From Hyphomicrobiales bacterium (GTDB lineage: Bacteria > Pseudomonadota > Alphaproteobacteria > Rhizobiales > Beijerinckiaceae), in assembly GCA_019247795.1 (NCBI GenBank), contig JAFBAK010000231.1, positions 1 to 36,444 on the forward strand: a DNA stretch of 36,444 bases, written 5' to 3'. The translations under genes were made by a program, and so were the position numbers. Shown piece after piece: positions 25,690 through 36,444 of the stretch; position 1 is the stretch's first letter, and each line of letters begins with the position of its first letter. The notes below the pieces were generated by a model. It had not been told where the DNA came from, did no database searches, and was given only the letters and a program-made list of their open reading frames with translations.

Positions 25690-26883
25690 TCAGCTCTTGA
25701 CCGCGTGCACGATCTTTCTCGCGGCATCGTCGAGATCGTCCGCCGAGATGACGTTCAGGCCCGATCTGTCGAGGATGGACTTCCCGAGCTCGACATTCGT
25801 GCCCTCGAGCCGCACCACGAGGGGTACTTTGAGGCCGACCTCCCTCACAGCGGCGATCACGCCTTCGGCAATGATGTCGCATTTCATGATGCCGCCGAAG
25901 ATGTTGACCAATATGCCTTTGACCTTCGGATCGGCGGTGATGATCTTGAAAGCCGCCGAGACCTTCTCTTTCGTCGCGCCGCCCCCGACATCGAGAAAGT
26001 TCGCGGGCTCTTCACCATAGAGCTTGATGATGTCCATGGTGGCCATCGCAAGCCCTGCGCCATTCACCATGCAACCGATGGTGCCATCGAGGGCAACGTA
26101 GGAGAGGTCGTGCTTCGAGGCTTCGATCTCCTTGGCGTCCTCCTCGCTCGTGTCCCGCAGCGCCATGATGTCGGAGTGGCGGTAAAGGGCGTTATCGTCG
26201 AAGGAGATCTTGGCATCGAGGCAGATGAGCCGGTTGTCCTTGGTGACGATCAGCGGGTTGATCTCAAGGAGGCTCATGTCCTTGGCAAGGAAGGCCGCAT
26301 AGAGCTGCGCGACCAGGCGCTCCGTCTGCTTTGCCAGACCGCCCGTGAGGCCCAATGCCTTGGCAAGCTTGTGACCATGATAGCTCATCACGCCGGTCGC
26401 CGGATCGACGGAGAAGGAGACGATCTTCTCGGGCGTTTCGTGGGCGACCTTTTCGATATCCATTCCGCCTTCAGTCGAGGCGACGAAAGCCACTCGCGAG
26501 GTTTCCCGATCGACGAGCATCGAGAGGTAGAGCTCGCGCGCTATCGCCGAGCCGTCCTCCACGTAAAGTCGGTTCACCTGCTTTCCCGCCGCGCCCGTCT
26601 GGACCGTGACGAGAGTGTTGCCGAGCATCTCCTTTGCGAAGCGCTTGACCTCCTCCACGGATTTGGCGAGCCGCACACCACCCTTGTCGCCGGCGGCAAC
26701 TTCCTTGAATCTGCCCTTGCCGCGGCCACCGGCATGGATTTGGCTCTTCACCACGAAGAGAGGTCCGCCGAGCTCCTTTGCGGCGGCTTCCGCCTCCTCG
26801 GGCGTGAAAGCGGGTTGGCCTCGCGACACCGGCACCCCGAATTCTCGCAGCACCGCCTTGGCTTGATATTCATGGATATTCAT
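25690..26883 (-). CDS. sucC: Succinate--CoA ligase, ADP-forming, beta subunit
   Basis: A 397-residue ATP-grasp subunit of succinyl-CoA synthetase. The start [19 protein letters not shown] is canonical. The ATP-grasp region contains [14 protein letters not shown] (residues 45-60). [19 protein letters not shown] follows near residue 130. [19 protein letters not shown] near 210 carries Mg-binding residues. The CoA-ligase domain has [15 protein letters not shown] and [15 protein letters not shown], the latter contributing the loop that meets the SucD phosphohistidine. The ATG at 26883 has AGGAA 8 nt upstream. It lies 136 bp downstream of mdh on the same strand, with no terminator seen in that gap, so co-transcription from the mdh promoter is likely. 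Confidence 0.96.
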   Translation of the reverse strand: MNIHEYQAKAVLREFGVPVSRGQPAFTPEEAEAAAKELGGPLFVVKSQIHAGGRGKGRFKEVAAGDKGGVRLAKSVEEVKRFAKEMLGNTLVTVQTGAAGKQVNRLYVEDGSAIARELYLSMLVDRETSRVAFVASTEGGMDIEKVAHETPEKIVSFSVDPATGVMSYHGHKLAKALGLTGGLAKQTERLVAQLYAAFLAKDMSLLEINPLIVTKDNRLICLDAKISFDDNALYRHSDIMALRDTSEEDAKEIEASKHDLSYVALDGTIGCMVNGAGLAMATMDIIKLYGEEPANFLDVGGGATKEKVSAAFKIITADPKVKGILVNIFGGIMKCDIIAEGVIAAVREVGLKVPLVVRLEGTNVELGKSILDRSGLNVISADDLDDAARKIVHAVKS

Positions 26884-27019
26884 CGGGGAAATTCCTGGCA
26901 GTCGCGGCGGTTGAAGTCTCGCACAGATATGATGCGCCGAGCACTCGATTCCGAGCGCTGGTCCCGCTTCACTGGGTAGAGATCGCGGTCAGGCGGCAAG
27001 CGTATTGCCCACTGGATCT

Positions 27020-28115
<1,096 letters not shown>

Positions 28116-28350
28116 GCGCGGTTCCCTCATTTAGTCGGTAGCTGGTCGGGACGAAAAAACTCGAACCCTGCATCAGCACTCGCTCATGCGCACCGCGCCG
28201 ATTCAGGTGGGGAGGAGGTGCAACGCTCAACGTCTTTCAACTGAACGTAACCATGTGGAAATCACGTAGAGGAGAGGGGGATTGACTGCCCTATTTTTGA
28301 GCCCATTTCCACGGGCACGGGAGCGACTTCCGATCGGAGAAAGGAACACC

Positions 28351-28614
28351 ATGCGTACGCTTGTCTGCTCGGCGCTTGCCGGGGTTCTCATGGCCGCGGC
28401 TGCTCCCAATGGCGCAAATGCGTTTCCGCTCGCCGGCCCGACTTCCGGCGATCCGGAAATCACGCTTGCCGCAGGAGGTTGCGGTCCCGCCTTCCACCGA
28501 AATCCGTGGGGACGTTGCGTTCCCAACGCGTGGGGGCCACGCCCCTATGCTTACGGATGGCATCGTTGCTGGGTGCGGCCCACGCCTTGGGGTCCCCGGC
28601 GAGTCTGCCGCTAA
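28351..28614 (+). CDS. Small secreted GCG_CRPN-type cysteine/tryptophan-rich protein
   Basis: An 87-residue protein. Residues 1-24 form a Sec signal peptide (MRTLVCSALAGVLMAAAAPN, ending at ANA). The mature part carries GGCGPAFHRNPWGRCVPN, the GCG...C-PN prefix motif seen in small exported proteins of Rhizobiales, followed here by a short Pro/Trp/Arg-rich tail with Cys residues. Four cysteines in the mature part could form disulfides in the periplasm. No function is known for the family. The ATG at 28351 has AAAGGA at good spacing, while an earlier in-frame start (28282) would destroy the signal peptide. It is divergent from mdh and lies upstream of the rplJ leader. The last 12 bp, including the stop, are repeated at 28620-28631. 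Confidence 0.75.
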   Translation: MRTLVCSALAGVLMAAAAPNGANAFPLAGPTSGDPEITLAAGGCGPAFHRNPWGRCVPNAWGPRPYAYGWHRCWVRPTPWGPRRVCR

Positions 28615-28631
28615 GAAGGGTCTGCCGCTAA
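28603..28631 (+). repeat. 12-bp direct repeat spanning a stop codon
   Basis: GTCTGCCGCTAA at 28603-28614, the last three codons plus stop of the small secreted protein, recurs at 28620-28631 after 5 bp. It looks like a local duplication of the gene end. The copy is non-coding. Confidence 0.85.
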
Positions 28632-28650
28632 AAGAGATCGACAAAACGCG

Positions 28651-28679
28651 CGCGAAAGGCCTCTCCGGGGCCTTTCGCG
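28651..28679 (+). terminator. Strong hairpin after the small secreted-protein gene
   Basis: CGCGAAAGGCC (28651-28661) and GGCCTTTCGCG (28669-28679) form a perfect 11-bp stem with a 7-nt loop, 36 bp past the stop codon. There is no T tract afterwards on the plus strand (TCCAAAA). It may therefore act as a 3' end stabiliser or as a terminator without a U run. Confidence 0.45.
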
Positions 28680-28965
28680 TCCAAAACGCAATGTTTCCGG
28701 CTCATGCCCGCTCGGGTCGCTTAAAAAACAGGCAAATAACCGCCAGAAATTTGCTGCGCCCCCCTTGGCAAAACGAAACCGACCGTCTAAGAGACGCGCT
28801 TCCGTAAAGACTCCGAAAAGGGCCTTTTCGGCGCGTCGCCTCGGCGGCTTGCCTTGACGATGCGGTTGCCCGCTTACCCCTGGCGCCAATGGCGCTCCTA
28901 TTTCATGCGTTCGTCAAGTGCGTTCGCCTTGTTCGCATGAAAGGAAGCCGGGGAGAGCGGGTCGA
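28680..28965 (+). other. Intergenic upstream part of the rplJ operon
   Basis: No gene was found. A second palindrome, CCGAAAAGG-G-CCTTTTCGG, sits at 28813-28831 and resembles the hairpin at 28651 in sequence. A possible promoter is TTGGCA (28765-28770) with TAAGAG (28788-28793) at a 17-bp spacing. Another -35-like TTGACG lies at about 28855 without a good -10. One of these probably drives rplJLrpoBC. The choice between them is not supported by more than pattern. Confidence 0.3.
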
Positions 28966-28969
28966 TACC

Positions 28970-29080
28970 TGTCCGAGACCGCAGGCGCCGGCTCCGCCGG
29001 CTTAATTCGCCTGACCTGCGCAGATGGGATGAGCGGCGGGCCGCGGACGGAGAACTCTCCGAGCGCGGTCCTTATGCTTG
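28970..29080 (+). promoter_or_regulatory. Candidate ribosomal protein L10 leader (autoregulatory)
   Basis: Within the 5' region of rplJ, CGCAGG (28980-28985) can pair with CCTGCG (29015-29020). The pairing encloses a GCCGGC-TCC-GCCGGC hairpin (28987-29001) and the segment CTTAATTCGCC. A following stem pairs CCGCG/CGCGG and CGGAG/CTCCG (29041-29068). A GAGACCGCAGGCGC...CTTAA...CCTGCGCAGA pattern is, to my recollection, that of alphaproteobacterial rplJ leaders, to which the L10-(L12)n complex binds to repress its own synthesis. The remaining leader up to 29238 is GC-rich and structured but unassigned. Confidence 0.45.
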
Positions 29081-29238
29081 ACCGACTGGACTGAGGTCGC
29101 GGGGTTCCTCCTGATTGACCGGACAGGCACTGGTAACCGCCGCCGAGGGCGCTTCGCGCGTCTCAGCGGCTTGTAAGTGCAACCCGGCGGGTAGGGAGCG
29201 ATGTTCCTGACCGCCCCTCGTCGATGAAGAGAGCCCAC

Positions 29239-29757
29239 GTGGAACGTGCGGAAAAGCAAGAATTCGTGACGGCGCTTCGTTCGACCTTTCAGGCGAACGC
29301 ATCGGTGGTCGTCGCGCACTACGCCGGCCTCACCGTTTCGGACATGCAGGCGCTGCGTAAACAGGCCAAGCAAGCCGGCGTTTCGGTCAAGGTGGCGAAG
29401 AATCGGCTTGCCAAAATCGCGCTCGATGGCACCGAAGTTGCGTCCATTGCCTCATTGCTGAAGGGGCCGACACTCATCGCCTATTCCACCGATCCGGTCG
29501 CCGCGGCGAAGGTTGCGATCGACTATGCCAAGATCAACGAGAAGCTCGTGGTCCTCGGCGGAGCGATGGGCTCGACGGCACTCGACCACAACGGGGTGAG
29601 GACGTTGGCGAGCATGCCCTCGCTCGATGAGCTGAGGGCAAAGCTCGTCGGCCTCATCCAGGGGCCGGCTACCAAGCTCGCCCAGCTTGCCAATGCGCCC
29701 GCTGGCAAGCTTGCCCGTGTTTTCGCTGCTTACGCGGAGAAGGACAAAGCCGCCTGA
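29239..29757 (+). CDS. rplJ: Ribosomal protein L10 (uL10)
   Basis: A 172-residue base of the ribosomal stalk that binds 23S rRNA and carries L7/L12 dimers. The opening [20 protein letters not shown] and [20 protein letters not shown] are characteristic, followed by [13 protein letters not shown]. The C-terminal helix ([20 protein letters not shown]) binds L12. The start GTG at 29239 was chosen because it gives the usual alphaproteobacterial length and has GAAGAGAG 5-6 nt upstream. An in-frame ATG at 29224 would add 5 residues. The gene heads the rplJ-rplL-rpoB-rpoC operon. rplK and rplA, which normally precede it, are absent from the 1.2 kb upstream up to mdh. Confidence 0.95.
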   Translation: MERAEKQEFVTALRSTFQANASVVVAHYAGLTVSDMQALRKQAKQAGVSVKVAKNRLAKIALDGTEVASIASLLKGPTLIAYSTDPVAAAKVAIDYAKINEKLVVLGGAMGSTALDHNGVRTLASMPSLDELRAKLVGLIQGPATKLAQLANAPAGKLARVFAAYAEKDKAA

Positions 29758-29843
29758 CCGGCAGCCCGCCTCATCGTTTTTGACCCGCTGAACCAAACCC
29801 GCTTGGAACTCTTTAAAACCGACCTACATAAGGAACGTCTCCC

Positions 29844-30224
29844 ATGGCTGATCTTTCCAAACTCGTGACCGAACTTTCCGGCCTCACCGTTCTCGAGGCC
29901 GCCGAGCTCGCCAAGATGCTCGAGGAAAAATGGGGCGTGTCCGCCGCTGCGGCCGTCGCGGTCGCTGCTGCTCCTGGCGCCGGTGGCGCAGCTGCACCGG
30001 CTGCCGAAGAGAAAACCGAATTCGCAGTGGTGCTCGCCGCTGTCGGCGAAAAGAAGATCGAAGTCATCAAAGAGGTTCGCGCCATCACGGGGCTCGGACT
30101 CAAGGAGGCAAAGGATCTCGTCGAGGCCGCTCCGAAGCCCGTCAAAGAGGGCGTGACCAAGGAAGAGGCCGACAAGCTGAAGGCGCAGCTCGAGAAGGCG
30201 GGCGCAAAGGTCGAGCTGAAGTGA
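29844..30224 (+). CDS. rplL: Ribosomal protein L7/L12 (bL12)
   Basis: A 126-residue stalk protein that recruits translation GTPases. The N-terminal dimerisation domain (1-35, [20 protein letters not shown]) is followed by an Ala/Gly-rich hinge (about 36-55). The C-terminal domain follows from EKTEFAVVL, with [20 protein letters not shown] and the factor-binding helix. The ATG at 29844 has AAGGAACG 7 nt upstream. It lies 86 bp after rplJ. After its stop comes a 357-bp gap before rpoB with a terminator-like hairpin, as expected where stalk protein is needed in excess over RNA polymerase. Confidence 0.96.
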   Translation: MADLSKLVTELSGLTVLEAAELAKMLEEKWGVSAAAAVAVAAAPGAGGAAAPAAEEKTEFAVVLAAVGEKKIEVIKEVRAITGLGLKEAKDLVEAAPKPVKEGVTKEEADKLKAQLEKAGAKVELK

Positions 30225-30326
30225 TTTTCGGGCCGGCTCTGGCCGGCGCTGCATGGTTTGAGCGTCACCGGGCGCGGTGCCGCACGCGTCATGCGAGGCG
30301 ACGTGGGAGCGCCTCTTTTTCGTGAG

Positions 30327-30354
30327 CCCTGAAGCCGTCTGGCTCCGGGGTTTT
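30327..30354 (+). terminator. Candidate attenuator between rplL and rpoB
   Basis: CCCTGAAGCC (30327-30336) pairs with GGCTCCGGGG (30341-30350) around loop GTCT with one mismatch and one G-T pair, followed by TTTT (30351-30354). It lies in the 357-bp rplL-rpoB gap (30225-30581), which otherwise holds a small GCCGGC-CTCT-type hairpin just after rplL and no gene. By analogy with the E. coli rplL-rpoB attenuator it would reduce read-through into rpoBC. Confidence 0.5.
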
Positions 30355-30581
30355 CGTGTTGGAAAGGTCGAGCCGCGACAACGGATCGATCCTGGCGGAC
30401 AGGCCGCCGCCAGATGAGCAGGATCCTTGATGATTTGCGTCATGCCGAAGCTGCCGGCTGCATGGCAGGACCATGGGTGCTCAAACGACAGGCCCAGGCC
30501 GATCAGGCCCTGAGTTCACGAGGTTAAGCGTATTCGCCGTCCGGTGTCGAGCCCGGACAATGGGAAGGCAAGAGAAGCGAC

Positions 30582-33500
30582 ATGGCTCATACGTTCACAG
30601 GCCGCAAGCGTATCCGGAAATATTTCGGCAAGGTCCGCGAAGGCGCGGTTATGCCGAACCTCATCGAGGTGCAGAAAGCTTCCTACGACCAGTTTCTTCA
30701 GATCCACGAGGTTGGCGCGAACCGCACCAATGACGGTTTGCAGGCCGTATTCAAGTCGATCTTCCCGATCTCGGACTTCGCCAAGACCGCTCAGCTCGAT
30801 TTCGTAAAATACGAGTTTGAGCCGCCGAAATTCGACGTCGACGAATGCCGCCAGCGCGGCATCACCTACGCGGCGCCGCTCAAGGTGACGCTGCGCCTCA
30901 TCGTGTTCGATGTCGATCCTGACACTCAGGCGAAATCCGTCAAGGATATCAAGGAGCAAGACGTCTATATGGGCGACATGCCGCTCATGACGCTGAATGG
31001 CACCTTTATCGTGAACGGCACCGAGCGCGTGATCGTTTCGCAGATGCACCGATCCCCGGGCGTGTTCTTCGACCACGACAAGGGCAAGACGCACTCTTCG
31101 GGCAAGCTGCTCTTCGCGGCGCGCATCATCCCCTATCGCGGATCCTGGCTCGACATCGAGTTCGACGCCAAGGACATCGTGCACACGCGCATCGACCGCA
31201 AGCGCAAGATTCCGGTCACTTCGTTGCTTTACGCGCTCGGCATGGACGGCGAGGAGATCCTCGCTCATTTCTATCAAAGGACCACCGTTACGCGAGATGG
31301 CGAGTCTTGGCGTCAGCCTTTCGATCCCGAGCGGCTGAAGGGGACGACACCGCCCAACGACATTGTCGATGCGGACAGCGACAATGTGGTGATCGAAGCG
31401 GGCCGCAAGGTAACCGCTCGGGTCGCGCGCCTCATCGCCGAGAAGGGGGTGAAGGCGATCAGGCTCACCAATGAAGACCTCGTCGGACAGTATATCGCGG
31501 AAGACATCGTCAACCCGGAGACGGGCGAGATTTATGTCGAAGCCGGCGCGGAGATCGAGCCGAAGCTTCTCGACAGCTTGATCGAGGCAGGCGTCACCGA
31601 ACTGCCCCTTCTCGACATCGATCACGTCAATATCGGGGCGTATATCCGCAACACGCTGGCGGTCGACAAGGCATCGACGCGCGAAGAGGCGCTTTTCGAC
31701 ATCTATCGGGTGATGCGCCCGGGCGAGCCGCCGACCCTCGAGACGGCCGAGGCGATGTTCAATTCGCTCTTCTTCGATCCTGAGCGCTACGACCTTTCCG
31801 CCGTGGGCCGCGTCAAGATGAACATGCGCCTCGACCTCAAGGCTGAGGACACGGTGCGCGTGCTCCGCAAGGAGGACATCCTCGCGGTCGTGAAAGAGCT
31901 GGTGGAACTGCGTGACGGACGGGGGGAGGTGGATGACATCGACCATCTCGGCAATCGCCGCGTGCGTTCCGTCGGCGAATTGATGGAGAACCAGTTCCGC
32001 GTCGGACTGTTGCGCATGGAGCGCGCCGTGCGCGAGCGCATGTCCTCGGTCGAAATCGCGACCGTCATGCCGCAAGACCTGATCAACGCCAAGCCGGTGG
32101 CAGCGGCGGTTCGTGAGTTCTTCGGCTCGTCGCAGCTTTCGCAATTCATGGATCAGATCAACCCCTTGTCGGAAATCACTCACAAGAGGCGACTTTCCGC
32201 TCTCGGACCTGGCGGCCTCACGCGCGAGCGCGCGGGCTTCGAGGTGCGTGACGTGCACCCGACGCATTACGGGCGCATCTGCCCGATCGAGACGCCGGAA
32301 GGGCCCAATATCGGCCTGATCAACTCGTTGGCGACCTTCGCGCGCATCAACAAATACGGCTTCATCGAGAGCCCGTACCGGCGCGTGTCGCACGGCAAGG
32401 TCACCGATCAGGTGGACTACCTTTCGGCCATGGAAGAGGCGAAGCACTACGTCGCCCAGGCCATGTCCGCGGTCGATCGGCACGGCAAGCTCACCGACGA
32501 CCTCGTCGTGTGCCGCCATGCGGGCGACGTCATCGTGGTGCCGCCGGAGCGCGTCGATTACATGGACGTGTCACCGAAGCAGCTTGTCTCGGTTGCGGCC
32601 GCGCTCATTCCGTTTCTCGAGAATGACGATGCCAATCGCGCCTTGATGGGCTCGAACATGCAACGCCAGGCGGTGCCTCTGCTCAAGGCCGATGCGCCTT
32701 TCGTCGGCACGGGCATGGAAGGGGCCGTCGCTCGCGATTCGGGCGCCGCCATCGCGGCGCGGCGGGCGGGCATCATCGATCAGGTTGACGCTTCGCGTAT
32801 CGTGGTGCGCGCCACGGAGGATCTCGATCCGACGAAGCCGGGCGTCGACATCTACCGCTTGATGAAGTTCCAGCGCTCGAACCAGTCGACCTGCATCAAC
32901 CAGCGTCCCCTGGTGAAGGTGGGCGACACGGTCGAGAAGGGCGAGATCATTGCCGACGGTCCTTCGACCGAGCTCGGCGAACTCGCGCTTGGACGCAACG
33001 TTCTCGTCGCGTTCATGCCCTGGAACGGCTATAATTTCGAAGATTCGATCCTGCTCTCCGAGAATATCGCCAAAGAGGACGTGTTCACCTCGATCCATAT
33101 CGAGGAGTTCGAGGTGATGGCTCGCGACACCAAGCTCGGGCCGGAAGAAATCACCCGCGACATCCCGAACGTGTCCGAGGAGGCTCTCAAGAACCTCGAC
33201 GAAGCGGGCATCGTCTATATCGGCGCGGAGGTTCAGGCCGGCGACATTCTCATCGGCAAGATCACGCCGAAAGGTGAGAGCCCGATGACGCCCGAGGAGA
33301 AGCTCCTGCGCGCCATTTTCGGCGAGAAGGCCTCCGATGTGCGCGACACTTCGCTGCGCGTTCCTCCGGGTGTGCAGGGCACGGTCGTCGAAGTGCGCGT
33401 CTTCAATCGTCACGGCGTCGAGAAGGACGAGCGCGCCCAGGCGATCGAGCGCGAGGAGATCGAGCGCCTGGCAAAGGACCGCGATGACGAGCAGGCGATT

Positions 33501-34703
33501 CTCGACCGCAATGTCTATGCGCGTCTGGGCGAACTCGTGCACAACAAGAAGGCGGTCGCGGGCCCGAAAGGCTTCAAGAAGGACACGAAGCTCGACAAGG
33601 AAACGCTCGCCTATCATCCGCGGTCGCAATGGTGGAGCTTTGCGTTTTCCAACGACGCCCTGATGAGTGAGATCGAGGCGATGCGCCGCCAGTACGACGA
33701 GTCGAAAAAAGGGCTCGAGCAGCGCTTCCTCGACAAGGTCGAGAAGCTCCAGCGCGGCGATGAAATGCCTCCGGGCGTCATGAAGATGGTCAAGGTCTTC
33801 GTCGCGGTGAAGCGCAAGATTCAGCCTGGCGACAAGATGGCGGGCCGGCACGGCAACAAGGGCGTCGTTTCGAAGATCGTCCCGGTCGAGGATATGCCCT
33901 TCCTCGAAGACGGCACTTCGGTCGACATCGTGCTCAATCCGTTGGGCGTTCCGAGCCGGATGAATGTCGGGCAGATCCTCGAGACGCATCTCGGTTGGGC
34001 CTGCGCCGGTCTCGGCCGGCAGGTCGAGGCCGCGGTCGAGGCGTACCGCAAGGCGCATGACGCCAAAAAGCTGCGCAGGACCGTCGAGAAGATTTACGGC
34101 AAGGGCAGCATCGCGGCCGAGCTCGAGGACGGCGATCTCGTCGAGATGGCGGGCGGCTTGTCTCGTGGCGTGCCGATCGCGACACCCGTCTTCGACGGCG
34201 CCAAGGAAGGCGATATCGAGGAGATGCTCGAGCTCGCGGGTCTCGACAAGTCCGGCCAGGTGACGCTCTACGACGGACGTTCGGGCGAGGCTTTCGACCG
34301 CAAGGTGACCGTGGGCTACATTTACATGCTGAAGCTCAATCACCTCGTGGACGACAAGATCCACGCGCGGTCGATCGGACCGTACAGCCTCGTCACCCAG
34401 CAGCCGCTCGGCGGCAAGGCCCAGTTCGGCGGACAGCGTTTCGGCGAAATGGAAGTGTGGGCGCTCGAAGCCTATGGCGCGGCCTACACACTCCAGGAGA
34501 TGCTCACCGTCAAATCGGACGATGTGGCGGGGCGCACCAAGGTCTACGAGGCGATCGTGCGCGGAGACGACACGTTCGAAGCCGGTATCCCGGAGAGCTT
34601 CAACGTGCTCGTCAAGGAGATGCGTTCGCTCGGCCTCAATGTGGAGCTCGCCTCGAAGCGTGTTCCACCCGCGGCGCCCCCGACGGCGGAGGCCGCCGAG
34701 TGA
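30582..34703 (+). CDS. rpoB: DNA-directed RNA polymerase subunit beta
   Basis: A 1373-residue beta subunit of RNA polymerase, matching the usual alphaproteobacterial length. The N-terminus [14 protein letters not shown] and [13 protein letters not shown] are typical. [22 protein letters not shown] lies in the N-terminal lobe. The rifampicin pocket (about 512-570) reads [20 protein letters not shown], then [11 protein letters not shown]. The Asp, His and Ser positions changed in resistant mutants are wild type, so sensitivity is expected. [11 protein letters not shown] near 1088 and the C-terminal [20 protein letters not shown] follow. The ATG at 30582 has AAGAGAAG upstream. It ends in a Pro/Ala tail 127 bp before rpoC. 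Confidence 0.97.
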   Translation: MAHTFTGRKRIRKYFGKVREGAVMPNLIEVQKASYDQFLQIHEVGANRTNDGLQAVFKSIFPISDFAKTAQLDFVKYEFEPPKFDVDECRQRGITYAAPLKVTLRLIVFDVDPDTQAKSVKDIKEQDVYMGDMPLMTLNGTFIVNGTERVIVSQMHRSPGVFFDHDKGKTHSSGKLLFAARIIPYRGSWLDIEFDAKDIVHTRIDRKRKIPVTSLLYALGMDGEEILAHFYQRTTVTRDGESWRQPFDPERLKGTTPPNDIVDADSDNVVIEAGRKVTARVARLIAEKGVKAIRLTNEDLVGQYIAEDIVNPETGEIYVEAGAEIEPKLLDSLIEAGVTELPLLDIDHVNIGAYIRNTLAVDKASTREEALFDIYRVMRPGEPPTLETAEAMFNSLFFDPERYDLSAVGRVKMNMRLDLKAEDTVRVLRKEDILAVVKELVELRDGRGEVDDIDHLGNRRVRSVGELMENQFRVGLLRMERAVRERMSSVEIATVMPQDLINAKPVAAAVREFFGSSQLSQFMDQINPLSEITHKRRLSALGPGGLTRERAGFEVRDVHPTHYGRICPIETPEGPNIGLINSLATFARINKYGFIESPYRRVSHGKVTDQVDYLSAMEEAKHYVAQAMSAVDRHGKLTDDLVVCRHAGDVIVVPPERVDYMDVSPKQLVSVAAALIPFLENDDANRALMGSNMQRQAVPLLKADAPFVGTGMEGAVARDSGAAIAARRAGIIDQVDASRIVVRATEDLDPTKPGVDIYRLMKFQRSNQSTCINQRPLVKVGDTVEKGEIIADGPSTELGELALGRNVLVAFMPWNGYNFEDSILLSENIAKEDVFTSIHIEEFEVMARDTKLGPEEITRDIPNVSEEALKNLDEAGIVYIGAEVQAGDILIGKITPKGESPMTPEEKLLRAIFGEKASDVRDTSLRVPPGVQGTVVEVRVFNRHGVEKDERAQAIEREEIERLAKDRDDEQAILDRNVYARLGELVHNKKAVAGPKGFKKDTKLDKETLAYHPRSQWWSFAFSNDALMSEIEAMRRQYDESKKGLEQRFLDKVEKLQRGDEMPPGVMKMVKVFVAVKRKIQPGDKMAGRHGNKGVVSKIVPVEDMPFLEDGTSVDIVLNPLGVPSRMNVGQILETHLGWACAGLGRQVEAAVEAYRKAHDAKKLRRTVEKIYGKGSIAAELEDGDLVEMAGGLSRGVPIATPVFDGAKEGDIEEMLELAGLDKSGQVTLYDGRSGEAFDRKVTVGYIYMLKLNHLVDDKIHARSIGPYSLVTQQPLGGKAQFGGQRFGEMEVWALEAYGAAYTLQEMLTVKSDDVAGRTKVYEAIVRGDDTFEAGIPESFNVLVKEMRSLGLNVELASKRVPPAAPPTAEAAE

Positions 34704-34745
34704 AGCCGGACGAAAGGTCAGCTTCATAGCTCAATTGCAGAATGT

Positions 34746-34766
34746 CCCTTTCGCGTCGCGAGAGGG
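34746..34766 (+). other. Stem-loop in the rpoB-rpoC gap
   Basis: CCCTTTCGC (34746-34754) pairs with GCGAGAGGG (34758-34766) across a 3-nt loop, a 9-bp stem with one G-T pair. No immediate T run follows, so it is more likely a processing or stability element than a terminator. The 127-bp gap contains nothing else apart from the rpoC ribosome-binding site. Confidence 0.4.
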
Positions 34767-34770
34767 GTGA

Positions 34771-36444
<1,674 letters not shown>

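Noticed and set aside
28855-28880. TTGACG as the -35 of an rplJ promoter
   Set aside because: No acceptable -10 hexamer lies at 16-18 bp, so it is mentioned only as an alternative.
30516-34727. Two very long minus-strand frames (667 and 718 codons) opposite rpoB
   Set aside because: They mirror the rpoB codon bias and carry no recognisable motifs.

Overview
The window looks like a chromosomal segment of an alphaproteobacterium, most likely of the order Hyphomicrobiales (Rhizobiales). The basis is its high GC content with strong CTC/GCG codon preference, the mdh-sucC-sucD-sucA gene order, an alphaproteobacterial-length L10 and RpoB, and a fused aromatic acyl-CoA monooxygenase/reductase of the kind common in that order. 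Family-level placement (for example near Beijerinckiaceae) is only a guess. No phage, insertion sequence, CRISPR array, rRNA or tRNA was found. Most of the window is core metabolism and information processing, and the unusual material lies in the gaps.

Layout. 1-2.8 kb: start of a secreted SRPBCC protein and a large 2-aminobenzoyl/salicylyl-CoA monooxygenase-reductase (minus strand). 3.1-5.7 kb: a DmpA-type P1 peptidase, a DoxX membrane protein and a divergent LysR regulator. 5.7-9.6 kb: opgG-opgH for periplasmic glucans (minus). 9.8-14.4 kb: glmU, an odd 480-bp gap with two tandem duplications, glmS and a DUF502 membrane protein (plus). 14.4-15.4 kb: a lower-GC patch with an orphan HigA-like antitoxin and a broken toxin, then a GNAT acetyltransferase. 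15.5-18.3 kb: sucB-lpd (plus). 18.3-21.1 kb: trpS and murJ (minus). 21.3-28.0 kb: sucA, sucD, a PIN/VapC toxin relic, sucC and mdh (minus). 28.3-28.6 kb: a small secreted GCG_CRPN-type protein. 29-36.4 kb: L10 leader, rplJ, rplL, rpoB and the first 538 codons of rpoC (plus).

How it fits together. sucA, sucB and lpd encode the three components of 2-oxoglutarate dehydrogenase. SucCD and Mdh continue the TCA cycle, so the cluster is complete, but sucB-lpd points the opposite way from sucA and is separated from it by trpS-murJ. GlmS and GlmU make UDP-GlcNAc for peptidoglycan and LPS, MurJ flips lipid II, and OpgGH build osmoregulated glucans, giving an envelope theme. RplJ/RplL and RpoB/RpoC form the usual ribosomal stalk-RNA polymerase operon, but rplK-rplA is not upstream.

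The most interesting signals are two decayed toxin-antitoxin relics lodged in gaps beside core genes (one splitting sucC from sucD), the rearranged TCA cluster, several palindromes placed inside candidate promoters, and the structured glmU-glmS gap. No clearly new multi-gene system is visible.
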